Source: Gordonia mangrovi
GTDB lineage: Bacteria > Actinomycetota > Actinomycetes > Mycobacteriales > Mycobacteriaceae
Assembly (NCBI RefSeq): GCF_024734075.1
Contig: NZ_CP102850.1
Span: forward strand, 2,604,001 to 2,668,000
Reading direction: 5' to 3'
Length of the DNA stretch: 64,000 nucleotides
The notes beneath the pieces were generated by a model that saw nothing but the letters and a program-made list of their open reading frames with translations, was not told where the DNA came from and did no database searches. A program made the position numbers and the translations under genes. Positions 25,740 to 34,285 of this stretch are shown piece after piece (the stretch's first letter is position 1; each line of letters begins with the position of its first letter).

Positions 25740-26401
25740 CGCATCTGCGGCTCGCGGGTATTCCACGTCGGCAGCGCACGAGCGAGAGCGCGATCGCCGT
25801 GAATCGCGATGCGGCCGGATCGGATTGCGCTGCGCCACGACAACGCGCCGCGGTGCCAGTCGATGAATGCGGCGGATTCGGCCCGGACGTACACAGCCGG
25901 GTCACCGCCCGGATCGGAGTAACAGACCTCCGCGTCCCCCTGATCGATCAACAGCCAGAAGTTGCGGTTACCGCGCGGCTGATCGGGGAAGACGAATGCG
26001 ATCACCACGCGCCGGGTGGGCAACGCCGAGCGGTCGAGTTGAACCTGACACCACGACCAGAGGGCGAATCCGGGATCGGTGTGCTGGGGCCCGAGGTCCG
26101 CCCATCGTTCGCCCCAGTCCGCCAATGCGCTCACCACCGCCGACAGGTCCTGTCCGGCCTCGGTGAGGTGATACAGGTGGCCGCGTCCGTGGGCTTTGGG
26201 CGTCACCGAGATCAGTCCGGCGCGTTCCATCTCATCGAGTCGGGTGACCAGCATCGACCGCGACATCTGTGGCACGCCGTGCGCGATCGCGCTGAAGGTC
26301 TCGGCGCCGAACATGAGGTTTCGGACGAGCAGTGGGGTCCACCGCTCCGCCAGGAGCTCCGATGCGCGAGCGATCGGGCAGTACTGACCATAGGTACGCA
26401 C
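25736..26401 (-). CDS. HxlR-family regulator with C-terminal ligand-like domain
   Basis: 221 residues from GTG 26401. The winged helix reads YGQYCPIARASELLAERWTPLLVRNLMFGAETFSAI then MSRSMLVTRLDEMERAGLI, typical HxlR. The extra C-terminal region of about 110 residues resembles the SCP2-like extension seen in longer HxlR proteins and may bind a lipid-like ligand. Upstream in-frame ATGs would run into the divergent methyltransferase gene and are not favoured. It probably controls that neighbour. Confidence 0.82.
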   Translation of the reverse strand: MRTYGQYCPIARASELLAERWTPLLVRNLMFGAETFSAIAHGVPQMSRSMLVTRLDEMERAGLISVTPKAHGRGHLYHLTEAGQDLSAVVSALADWGERWADLGPQHTDPGFALWSWCQVQLDRSALPTRRVVIAFVFPDQPRGNRNFWLLIDQGDAEVCYSDPGGDPAVYVRAESAAFIDWHRGALSWRSAIRSGRIAIHGDRALARALPTWNTREPQMR

Positions 26402-26486
26402 GATCCCATTCTCGTGCCGCCGCCCGGACCTGTCGAGTTCGTTTTCAGGACTTCCGCAAGGGTCCGGTGCCGGCGATGCTGAAGAC

Positions 26487-27308
26487 ATGGGCGACATGAC
26501 AACGAGGCACACAGCGGCAGCCGGACAGGTGACGGACACGGCGGCGCGGTTGTACGAGAGGTTCTTCGTACCCGCACTGTTCGGTCAGTGGCCGAACCGG
26601 CTGCTCGATCTCGGCGGGGCCGGGAGTGGCGACGATGTTCTGGACATCGCCTGCGGCACAGGTGTTGTGGCACGAACTGCACGATCTCGGGTCGGAGCGA
26701 CCGGTTCCGTCGCGGGGCTCGATCCGAACGCGGGCATGCTGGATGTCGCCCGCGGCCTGGCCCCGGAGATCACCTGGATCCCCGGACGTGCCGAGGCGTT
26801 GCCGATGGCCGCCGGCAGCTACGACCGGGTGTTCTGCCAATTCGGTCTGATGTTCTTCGCCGACCGTGCCGCCGCCGTTGCGGAGATGGCCCGGGTGCTG
26901 CGCCCCGGCGGCCGGGTATGCATCGCGACCTGGGCGCAATTGGCCGAAACCCCCGGCTATACGGCGATGGTCGAGTTGCTCGACGAGATGTTCGGAGCCC
27001 AGTATGCCGACGCACTGGCCGCGCCGTTCTGCATCGGGACGTCCGCCGAGCTGACGGACATCGTGCGCACGGCCTTCGACGACGTCGAGGTCCACCGGCT
27101 CGCCGGCGTGGCGCGTTTCCCGTCGATCGACGCCTGGGTCACCACCGATGTCCGAGCCTGGACGCTCGACGAGATGCTCGATGACGCTCAATTCGACGAC
27201 CTCCGGCAGCAGGCCTCGCAGCGGTTGGCCGGCTTCTGCGACAGGTCCGGCGCCGTCAGCTTTCCTGCGCCCGCGCTGGTGGCGACAGCGGGGCGGTCCC
27301 CGAGATGA
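26487..27308 (+). CDS. Class I SAM-dependent methyltransferase
   Basis: 273 residues. The SAM-binding motif I is VLDIACGTGVVARTARSRVG, with the acidic residue in AGLDPNAGMLDVAR and motif II region YDRVFCQFGLMFFADRAAAVAEMARVLRPGG. It is of the UbiE/arsM-like small-molecule type; substrate unknown. ATG 26487 or ATG 26496 may be the start. Divergent from the HxlR gene. Its last 53 bases overlap the 3' end of the convergent acyl-CoA dehydrogenase gene. Confidence 0.9.
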   Translation: MGDMTTRHTAAAGQVTDTAARLYERFFVPALFGQWPNRLLDLGGAGSGDDVLDIACGTGVVARTARSRVGATGSVAGLDPNAGMLDVARGLAPEITWIPGRAEALPMAAGSYDRVFCQFGLMFFADRAAAVAEMARVLRPGGRVCIATWAQLAETPGYTAMVELLDEMFGAQYADALAAPFCIGTSAELTDIVRTAFDDVEVHRLAGVARFPSIDAWVTTDVRAWTLDEMLDDAQFDDLRQQASQRLAGFCDRSGAVSFPAPALVATAGRSPR

Positions 27309-28326
27309 GGGGCCACAAACCGTCGACACCCGCCTCGATCGCGGCGTCGGTGACGACGTGTTCCCAGTCGTGCACCGAACCGAACTCCGACCGCCATGCC
27401 AGCGCCGGCAAGGTGAACCCGTGTAGCTGATGCTCCTGGGTGGTGCCGATGGCGCCGAGCACCTGATGGGCGTTGCGCACCACCACCGACGCCGCCCTGC
27501 CCACACACGAACGGGCCACCGCCACCAGGAATGTCAGGTCGGGTGCCGTCCAGTCGGACTGCACCGCGGCGCCGAGTGCGGCCTCGGTGGCCGCCCGAGC
27601 CAGCGCGGCTTCCGCGGCGATGTCGGCGACCAGGTTGGTCACGGCCTGGAACCGTGCCAACGGACGGCCGAACTGTTCCCGGTCGGCGGCGTGGGCGACG
27701 GACACGGCGAGAGCGCCGTCGAGCGCGCCACACACCTGCACGGCGCGCGCCAGGGCGCCGCGGAGGCGAAACCGGGTGAGCACACCGTCATCGACGGCCA
27801 CGCCGGTCAGGAGGGTCGTGTCGATGACGACGATGTCGCGCGGTTCATCGGCGACATTGCGGCCTGGTGTGATCGTCAGATCCGCGACGTCGATATCGGT
27901 GACCCGCCACCCGAACTCGCCACGCCACGCGACGACGATCCGTTCGGCGGCCTGCGCCCACCCGACGTCGCGGGCGGTGCCCGTCTCGTCGAGCACACAC
28001 GCCGACCTCCGCGAGTCGTCGGCCGGCAGACCTGCGGTCTCCAGCAACCACCCGGCCAGCAGGTCGTGTTCGACAACCGGGGTCGGCACTCGGTGGGACG
28101 CCGCGGCGCGCAGCAGTTCGGCCGCCGCCGGCCAGTCGGCGCCACTGCCGCCGGACGTCTCACTGCCCGTCAGCCGCGCCAGCCCGAGATCGCACAGCTG
28201 TCGCCACAATGCGGCATCCGCGTCGCCGGTGGAGCCATCCACGCTGTCGTCGAGTCGTTTCCGATGCGCGGCGAACACATCCGACATCAGCTCGGCCAAT
28301 TCGGTATCCACCGTGAGGCCGGGCAT
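27256..28326 (-). CDS. Acyl-CoA dehydrogenase-like subunit (partner of 28326-29477)
   Basis: 356 residues, a diverged acyl-CoA dehydrogenase fold. The C-terminal half keeps RAVQVCGALDGALAVSVAHAADREQFGRPLARFQAVTNLVAD and VLGAIGTTQEHQLH. Its ATG overlaps the stop of the upstream dehydrogenase by 4 bases. In actinobacteria such tandem FadE genes make alpha2beta2 heterotetramers, often acting on sterol side-chain or ring CoA thioesters. That assembly is inferred from the arrangement. Confidence 0.88.
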   Translation of the reverse strand: MPGLTVDTELAELMSDVFAAHRKRLDDSVDGSTGDADAALWRQLCDLGLARLTGSETSGGSGADWPAAAELLRAAASHRVPTPVVEHDLLAGWLLETAGLPADDSRRSACVLDETGTARDVGWAQAAERIVVAWRGEFGWRVTDIDVADLTITPGRNVADEPRDIVVIDTTLLTGVAVDDGVLTRFRLRGALARAVQVCGALDGALAVSVAHAADREQFGRPLARFQAVTNLVADIAAEAALARAATEAALGAAVQSDWTAPDLTFLVAVARSCVGRAASVVVRNAHQVLGAIGTTQEHQLHGFTLPALAWRSEFGSVHDWEHVVTDAAIEAGVDGLWPLISGTAPLSPPARAQES

Positions 28327-29477
28327 CAGCGCAACCCCAGACCGCGCGCGATCACCCCGCGCAACACCTCGTTCGTGCCGCCGCGCAACGTGAATCCGGG
28401 TCGTTGCACCACCGCGGTGTCGACCATCCGGCGATGCTCGGCCAGCGCCGGATTCGTATCGTCGGTGAGCGTGTCGGCGAAGTCGGCGATGTCGCCCTCG
28501 GTGGTGGTACCGAGGACCTTGACCACGGCGGCGGCGGTGTCGGCAGGTTCCTGCCGCGTCAGTGCGCCGGCCACGGCGGTGGACATCTGATGCAGTCCGG
28601 CGATGCGGGCCACGAAACGGCCGAGGTCGGGGTGGTGAGGCAGCGATCCCCGACCCATCTGGTCGGCGGTCTCGGCCAGCAGCGGGAACGTGGACAGCAG
28701 CCGCTCTGGGCCGCTGCGTTCGAACGAGAGCTCGGAGGTCACCTGCGCCCATCCCGCACCGACGGTCCCGAAGACCATGTCGTCGGGCACGAACACGTTG
28801 TCGAGGACGACCTCGTTGGAGTGGTGGCGACCGTCCATCGACCGGATCGGAGAGACGCGCAGGCCGTCGGAGCGCAGGTCCACGATGAACTGGGTGAGCC
28901 CCCGGTGCCGGTGCGCCGCGTCGAGCGGCTCCGAGCGGGTGAGGCAGATGAACGCCTCGGCCCGGTGCGCGCCCGACGTCCACACCTTGGTACCGGTGAT
29001 CGACCAGCCGCCGTCGACGCGGGTGGCTCGAGTGCGCACGCTCGCCAGGTCGGACCCGGACTCGGGTTCGCTCATACCGATCGCGAACGAGCAGGTGCCG
29101 TCGGAGATGCGTGGGAGGTAGCGGTGCTTCTGGGCTTCGGTGCCGTACTTCAGCAGCGATGGCACCACCTGCCGGTCGGCGATCCAGTGGGCGGCAACCG
29201 GTGCACCCGCCGCGAGCAGCTCCTCGGTCACCACGAAGCGCTCGAGGAAACCGACTCCGCGCCCGCCGTATTCAACCGGAACGGTCATACCCAGCCAGCC
29301 CCGCGCGGCGAGCGCCCGGGTGAACTCCTCATCCCAGCCGGTCAGCCAGGTATCGACCTCGCGTCCGATACGACCGGCGCGTCGCTGTTCGTCGATGAAC
29401 GCACGGACCTCGAGGCGCAGGGCGTGGAACTCGGCGGGATCGTCGACGATCGGCGGGACGAGTCGGAGAGCGGGCAT
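28326..29477 (-). CDS. Acyl-CoA dehydrogenase
   Basis: 383 residues. FAD- and substrate-binding signatures are CSFAIGMSEPESGSDLASVRTRA and GTKVWTSGAHRAEAFICLTR, with FTLRGGTNEVLRGVIARGLGLR at the C-terminus. It is the first gene of a two-gene FadE operon. ATG 29477 is preceded by TATGGT and 7 bases, a leaderless fit; ATG 29489 is the alternative and neither has a clear Shine-Dalgarno. Likely role: alpha,beta-dehydrogenation of an acyl-CoA, perhaps steroid-derived given its company. Confidence 0.9.
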   Translation of the reverse strand: MPALRLVPPIVDDPAEFHALRLEVRAFIDEQRRAGRIGREVDTWLTGWDEEFTRALAARGWLGMTVPVEYGGRGVGFLERFVVTEELLAAGAPVAAHWIADRQVVPSLLKYGTEAQKHRYLPRISDGTCSFAIGMSEPESGSDLASVRTRATRVDGGWSITGTKVWTSGAHRAEAFICLTRSEPLDAAHRHRGLTQFIVDLRSDGLRVSPIRSMDGRHHSNEVVLDNVFVPDDMVFGTVGAGWAQVTSELSFERSGPERLLSTFPLLAETADQMGRGSLPHHPDLGRFVARIAGLHQMSTAVAGALTRQEPADTAAAVVKVLGTTTEGDIADFADTLTDDTNPALAEHRRMVDTAVVQRPGFTLRGGTNEVLRGVIARGLGLR

Positions 29478-29582
29478 GACCTGCACCATAGCCCGACAGA
29501 GTGTGCGGGTGATCAGAGATCGCGGGACAGACGGCGCCATCGGCGACATCATGGAGGCACCGGCACGGGCGAGAGGTGGACG

Positions 29583-30770
29583 ATGAACGGTCGGACGATC
29601 GCGACGGCTGCGTTGGCACAGTTCAAGAAGGTGCGCGTGGCCTACCTGCGGCTGCGCGGCCAGACGCCGGACACCGTCGCCGAGCAGCGGGTCGTCGACG
29701 GGACGTCGTGGGACGAATTCTGCGACACCCTCAAATCGGCGGGCGCCGCGATCGTGTTCCCCGGGACGCCGACCGACCCACTCACCCAAGCCGAGGGCTA
29801 TCGCTACCTCAGCAGACTGACGCGCGCAGGCCTGGAGGCGTTCGTCGAATATGCCGACCCGCGTGCGCCGGTGCTGCGCCGAATGATCCACGAGACGGCC
29901 AAGATGGGTTCGGACAATCCCGACAACCATTACCTGAACGCCACCGTCGACGGCACCCTCGACTACCGCATCACGGGTACCCGCGGGACCGTCGACTACC
30001 TCGGATTCGGCACCCAGGAGGGCAATTACGGTGAAGGCGGGCAGATGCCCACCACCGGCTACGTGGAGGCCGCCGACCTCGAGATCGGTCCGGACGGCAG
30101 GTTCGAACTGATCGTGAGCGCCACCGCACACGACGGCAACTGGCTGCCGATGACCCCGGCGACCGGGCTGCTCATCGTCCGCCAGACCTTCGCCGACCGC
30201 ACGGCCGAGGTGCCGGCCGATCTGACCATCGAACTCCTGGCGGGCTCGGCGCCACCGGAACCACTCACCCCGGCACAACTCGACGCCGGACTCGGGAAGG
30301 CCAGCCTACTCGTGGCCGGTGCGTCGATGCTGTTCGCGAAGTGGGCCCGCGACTTCGCCCAGCACACCAACGAACTGCCGATGTTCGACCCCGAACGGTC
30401 CACCAAGGCCGGTGGCGACCCGAACATCATCTACTACCACAGCTATTGGCGACTGGGCCCCGATGAGGCCCTCATCATCGAGAGCGAGATCCCGGAGTGT
30501 GACGGCTGGAACTTCCAGCTGGACAACCATTGGCTCGAATCACTCGACTATCGCTACCACACCATCCACGTCAACAAGCACACCGCAAAGTACCGGGAGG
30601 ACGGCAGTGTGCGGATCGTGGTGGCGCATCGAGATCCCGTTCTGCCCAACTGGATCGACACCACCGGCCACGACTGCGGGGCGATGACATTCCGGTGGAT
30701 ACGCGCCGCCACGCACCCCCAGCCGCGAACCCGAGTGGTGTCCACTGCCGAACTGGCGCAGCTGGATTGA
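29583..30770 (+). CDS. DUF1214 domain protein
   Basis: 395 residues, no signal peptide. The DUF1214 region includes GTRGTVDYLGFGTQEGNYGE, ELPMFDPERSTKAGGDPNI and YYHSYWRLGPDEALIIESEIPECDGWNFQLDNHW. The biochemical function of the family is unknown. In Mycobacteriales it recurs next to sulfotransferases, as here: its TGA overlaps the next ATG by one base, implying coupled translation. The ATG at 29583 was chosen because the longer open frame upstream is antisense to the dehydrogenase gene. Confidence 0.85.
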   Translation: MNGRTIATAALAQFKKVRVAYLRLRGQTPDTVAEQRVVDGTSWDEFCDTLKSAGAAIVFPGTPTDPLTQAEGYRYLSRLTRAGLEAFVEYADPRAPVLRRMIHETAKMGSDNPDNHYLNATVDGTLDYRITGTRGTVDYLGFGTQEGNYGEGGQMPTTGYVEAADLEIGPDGRFELIVSATAHDGNWLPMTPATGLLIVRQTFADRTAEVPADLTIELLAGSAPPEPLTPAQLDAGLGKASLLVAGASMLFAKWARDFAQHTNELPMFDPERSTKAGGDPNIIYYHSYWRLGPDEALIIESEIPECDGWNFQLDNHWLESLDYRYHTIHVNKHTAKYREDGSVRIVVAHRDPVLPNWIDTTGHDCGAMTFRWIRAATHPQPRTRVVSTAELAQLD

Positions 30771-31999
30771 TGGTGGCCGGCACGTTCACGCCATTTCGGC
30801 GACGCCCGGTGCGGGCGATCAATGCCGTCGGCGAGAGGCTCGACGCCCGTGGGCTGTCGGTGGTGGATCTGTCGGCGGACACCCTCCGGCGGCGCGCGGC
30901 GAAGGCCACCGGGCTGCCCTGGACCTGTGAGCCGCAGGCCGACGAAGCCCTCGACGTGTTGTGCGCGTCGATCATCGAGGAGGCGAAGTTGAGCCTGTTC
31001 GGGTCGCTGGTGATTCGGGCACGTATGCACGGCATCCTGTGTACGCGGCTGCGGGTCGCCGAGCTGATCCGGACGCACCCGGAGATCGCCGACACACCGA
31101 TCGAACCCCCGATCGTCATCGCCGGTCTGCAGCGCAGCGGAACCACCATGCTGCACCGGCTGATCGCCGCTGATCCGGAGGTGCGCGCCGTCGGATCGTG
31201 GGAGGTGATCCATCCGTTGCCGCGCAAGCACGAGAAGCCGGGCGCACCCACGATCCGGGTTGCGCAGACGACGATGGCCGAATGGACGCTGCGATATCTG
31301 AACCCGCAGTTCTTCGCCATCCACGCGGTGGAGGCCGACGGTCCGGAAGAAGATGTGCTGCTGCAGGAGTATTCGTTGCTCTCGCAGGTGCCCGAGGCGA
31401 TGCTCGACGTCCCCGCCTACGCGACCTGGCTGCGCCGCCAGGACATGCACGCATCCTATGCGTACCTCAGGCTCCTGCTGCAGATCCTGCACCTGCAGAA
31501 CCCGCGGGCACGCTGGGTGCTGAAGACGCCGGCGCATCTGGAGCACCTCGACGTCCTGTTCGACGTCTTCCCGGACGCCCTGATCGTGCAGACACATCGC
31601 GGCCCGGTCCGCACCACGGCGTCGTTTTCCAGCATGCTGGCACACGGGCACTCGATGTTCAGCGATCACGTCGATGCCCACGCCGTGGCCCGGCACTGGC
31701 TGGAGTTGAACGGCTCCATGGTCGACCGGGCGCTCGACGTCCGGGCGCGCCATCCCGACCGCTTCGTGGACGTCCGCTATGACGATCTCGTCGACGATCC
31801 ACTCGCTGTGGTCGAGAAGATATATGCAGCAGCTGGATTCGATCTCACCGGGCTGGTTCGCGAGGAGATGGAGCGCCATCGCGCCGGACACGCACAGCAT
31901 GCGCATGGCGTGCACACCTACGATCTCGCGGACTTCGGCCTCACCGTGACCGAGGTGGAATCGGTGTACGCCCGTTACCGCGCGGCCTTCGACCTGTGA
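30770..31999 (+). CDS. PAPS-type sulfotransferase family protein
   Basis: 409 residues. The 5'-phosphosulfate-binding P-loop-like motif is VIAGLQRSGTTMLHRLIAADP, and the later RWVLKTPAHLEHLDVLFDVFPDALIVQTHR segment carries the conserved substrate and 3'-phosphate contacts. It may transfer sulfate to a lipid or sterol-like alcohol, with the DUF1214 protein as a functional partner. The acceptor is unknown. It ends 20 bases before the convergent SDR gene. Confidence 0.87.
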   Translation: MVAGTFTPFRRRPVRAINAVGERLDARGLSVVDLSADTLRRRAAKATGLPWTCEPQADEALDVLCASIIEEAKLSLFGSLVIRARMHGILCTRLRVAELIRTHPEIADTPIEPPIVIAGLQRSGTTMLHRLIAADPEVRAVGSWEVIHPLPRKHEKPGAPTIRVAQTTMAEWTLRYLNPQFFAIHAVEADGPEEDVLLQEYSLLSQVPEAMLDVPAYATWLRRQDMHASYAYLRLLLQILHLQNPRARWVLKTPAHLEHLDVLFDVFPDALIVQTHRGPVRTTASFSSMLAHGHSMFSDHVDAHAVARHWLELNGSMVDRALDVRARHPDRFVDVRYDDLVDDPLAVVEKIYAAAGFDLTGLVREEMERHRAGHAQHAHGVHTYDLADFGLTVTEVESVYARYRAAFDL

Positions 32000-32019
32000 T
32001 GGCGGGCGTCACGAAGACA

Positions 32020-32907
32020 TCACGACGGGTCATCAACGGCGAATGGCCACGCGGTGCCGGTCAACTCCTCGGCCTTGGCCCACAGCCGAACTGCGGTCTC
32101 GAAATCGCATGCGGCCGCTGACCGGCCGAACAGGACCGGCTCGCCGCGCAACGCCCAGATGCCGTCGACGCCGACATAGCTGCCCGTCGCGATGGGTTCG
32201 GTGAGGCAGTACAGGGTGGTCTGCGCGCCCGCATCGACATCGTTGGCGAATCGCGCTGCCGCGCCCTGCACCACCTTGTGTGCGAGACCCAGATGGGGTT
32301 TGTTGGAGATGTTCGAGGCAACCCAGCCCGGCGTGGTGAGCATCGCACTCACCGGTGACCCCACAGCCCGCAACCGCCGGTCGAGTTCGAGTCCCCACAA
32401 CATCACCGCGAGTTTCGAGCGGGCGTAGGCACGCGGTGGCGACCAGCGTGTGTGGGCCAGGTCGAGATCGTCGAGATCGAGAGACTTCGCGCCCCGATGC
32501 GCGTCGGAGGCCACCGACACGATCTGTCGTTCGATACGCGGCAGAAGCAGATTCGTCAGCGCGAACGGCCCGAGGAAGTTGGTGCCGATGCCGAGTTCGA
32601 AACCGTCGGCCGTGTGCCGGTGCTGGTGCGGAAACACCCCGGCGTTGTTGATCAGGTAGTCGACGGGGCCGTTGAGCCCATCGGCGAAGGCGCGCACCGA
32701 GGCCAGGTCGGCGAGGTCCAGCCGAACGACCTCACAGTCGCCGCCGAACTCGCGGGCGCGCCGGGTGCCGAGGTCGACGTCGCGGACCGCCAGCACCACA
32801 CGCAACCCCGCATGCGCCAGGGCGCGAGCCGTCGCCATCCCGAGTCCGTTGGTGGCACCGGTGACGATGGCCCGCCGCCCGGCAAGTGTCGACAGTCGAT
32901 CCTGCAT
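32020..32907 (-). CDS. Short-chain dehydrogenase/reductase
   Basis: 295 residues of the classical SDR fold: cofactor loop VTGATNGLGMATARALAHAG, NNAG in DYLINNAGVFPHQ, catalytic Ser in QIVSVASDAH and Tyr-x3-Lys in AYARSKLAVM. An Arg in VRDVDLGTRRAREFG suggests NADP preference. The length and C-terminal tail resemble the WWOX/retinol-dehydrogenase-like group that acts on hydrophobic alcohols. It is divergent from the MpaB-family gene, with a strong dyad in the 72-base gap. Confidence 0.88.
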   Translation of the reverse strand: MQDRLSTLAGRRAIVTGATNGLGMATARALAHAGLRVVLAVRDVDLGTRRAREFGGDCEVVRLDLADLASVRAFADGLNGPVDYLINNAGVFPHQHRHTADGFELGIGTNFLGPFALTNLLLPRIERQIVSVASDAHRGAKSLDLDDLDLAHTRWSPPRAYARSKLAVMLWGLELDRRLRAVGSPVSAMLTTPGWVASNISNKPHLGLAHKVVQGAAARFANDVDAGAQTTLYCLTEPIATGSYVGVDGIWALRGEPVLFGRSAAACDFETAVRLWAKAEELTGTAWPFAVDDPS

Positions 32908-32944
32908 GTCCACGACAGTAGGGGAGATGCCTCCGCACGCCCCA

Positions 32945-32980
32945 TTGCCACCGGTGAGACGAATAGATAAAATCGTCTCA
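32945..32980 (+). promoter_or_regulatory. Leaderless promoter with embedded operator for the MpaB-family gene
   Basis: TTGCCA (32945-32950), 17 bases, TAAAAT (32968-32973), 6 bases, ATG at 32980. Laid over it is a perfect dyad: TGAGACGA (32955-32962), 10 bases, TCGTCTCA (32973-32980). The dyad brackets the -10 box and runs into the start codon, so a bound dimer would shut the promoter. No regulator gene lies directly beside it. Confidence 0.65.
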
Positions 32981-34230
32981 TGTCGACGACGACCGAGGTA
33001 CCGGCAGCTGCGCTCATGCCCAGGCCACCACGACGCTTCCGCGCCGCCGACAAGCGAGGCCGCCGGATGGGCAAACTGCTGCGGCTGTACTGGCGGCTGT
33101 CCGAGCCGACCGAGGCGGAGCTCGCAGTGCTCGGTCGCCGCCTGATGACGCGGGATGAACCAGCAGCAGCGTTGGTGCGTGCGATGCGTCTGCCCGCCGA
33201 CGACCCGCAGCGGGTGACGATGGCGCAGTTCCACCGCGCACTCGACTCGGGTGTCGACGACGACAGCCCCGATGCGTTGCGTGACTTCTTCGAGCTCGTC
33301 GAGGACACTCCGCCCTGGGTGGACCACGACCTGTGTGAACGTGGCGCCGCGGTGTTCCGGCGGTTCGGGCAGAACGCCAACGATGTGCTCCTGCAGCTGT
33401 CGCTGATCGGTGGATATCGCTTCGGCGGCCCGGTCGACCTGCTCGCCGAGACGGGCGGGCTGTCGGGCACCACCACGATGCGTCGGCTCGGGGAGACGCA
33501 GACATGGGCGGTCGCCGTCGGCCGTCCCGGCGGCATGGATCGTGACGGCGAGGGGTGGCGGCTGACCGTTCACGTCCGGTTGATGCATGCGCTCGTCAAC
33601 GAGGCGTTCGAACGCAACGGGCGCTGGGACAGCGCCGAGTGGGGCCTGCCGATCAACCAGACCGACCTCGCCTCGACACTCAATCTGTTCAGTGGTGCGC
33701 TCATGATGGGTGTGCGCGCGTTGGGGGTGCCGATATCGAGAGCGGACTCACGGGCGCTGATGCACCTGTGGAAATACGTGGGTTGGCTCATCGGCGTGGA
33801 CGAGGACTGGCTGTTCGACGACGAACGTGATCAACATCAGCTCAGCTACGCGATCCTGTTGTCCCAGAGCGACGTGACCCATGCGGGTGCCCAACTCGCC
33901 GGTGCCCTGGTCGACGTGCAGGGCGACCTGCACTACCGGTTCGCGCACCCGGTCGCGGCCCGCTATACCCGCGAACGTCTGCTGAGCATGCTCGAGGGTT
34001 TTCTCGGCACTCGCGGGATGCGTGATCTCCACCTGCCGCATCGTCTTCCGTGGGCATTCGGCACCGCCTGGCTCCGCAACACCGTCAGCTATCGGCTCAT
34101 CGGTCCGACGCCGCTCGGCGCGCGTTACCTCGAATGGCGCGGTCGGGTGGCGCGCGACCGCGCGATGTTCCGGCATTTCGGGACCGACGGCGCCGAGATC
34201 GGCGCGCTGCCGGTCGGCAAGCACGGGTGA
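32980..34230 (+). CDS. Oxygenase MpaB family protein (DUF2236)
   Basis: 416 residues, no signal peptide. The family core is visible as GGYRFGGPVDLLAETGGLSG, WRLTVHVRLMHALVNEAF, WGLPINQTDLASTLNLFS and LWKYVGWLIGVDEDWL. MpaB-family proteins are related to Lcp and include a fungal oxygenase of mycophenolate synthesis; most bacterial members are uncharacterised and probably bind heme. This is the second DUF2236-type protein in the window after lcp, but cytoplasmic. Substrate unknown; the neighbouring FadE, SDR and sulfotransferase genes hint at an isoprenoid or sterol-like lipid. Confidence 0.85.
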   Translation: MSTTTEVPAAALMPRPPRRFRAADKRGRRMGKLLRLYWRLSEPTEAELAVLGRRLMTRDEPAAALVRAMRLPADDPQRVTMAQFHRALDSGVDDDSPDALRDFFELVEDTPPWVDHDLCERGAAVFRRFGQNANDVLLQLSLIGGYRFGGPVDLLAETGGLSGTTTMRRLGETQTWAVAVGRPGGMDRDGEGWRLTVHVRLMHALVNEAFERNGRWDSAEWGLPINQTDLASTLNLFSGALMMGVRALGVPISRADSRALMHLWKYVGWLIGVDEDWLFDDERDQHQLSYAILLSQSDVTHAGAQLAGALVDVQGDLHYRFAHPVAARYTRERLLSMLEGFLGTRGMRDLHLPHRLPWAFGTAWLRNTVSYRLIGPTPLGARYLEWRGRVARDRAMFRHFGTDGAEIGALPVGKHG

Positions 34231-34285
34231 AGGAACCAATCCGCAGGCTCGCTCACCGCTACTCAACCCCGGCGGCTGTCGTAGC

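Noticed and set aside
24540-25838. Minus-strand frame of 432 codons opposite the metallopeptidase and glutathione peroxidase genes
   Set aside because: Both plus-strand genes have catalytic motifs. This frame has none and no plausible start signal.
28404-29582. Upstream extension of the DUF1214 frame
   Set aside because: The extension is antisense to the acyl-CoA dehydrogenase. The DUF1214 homology begins at the ATG at 29583.
33014-33505. Minus-strand frame inside the MpaB-family gene
   Set aside because: Arg/Ser/Pro-rich shadow; the plus-strand gene covers the whole region with family motifs.
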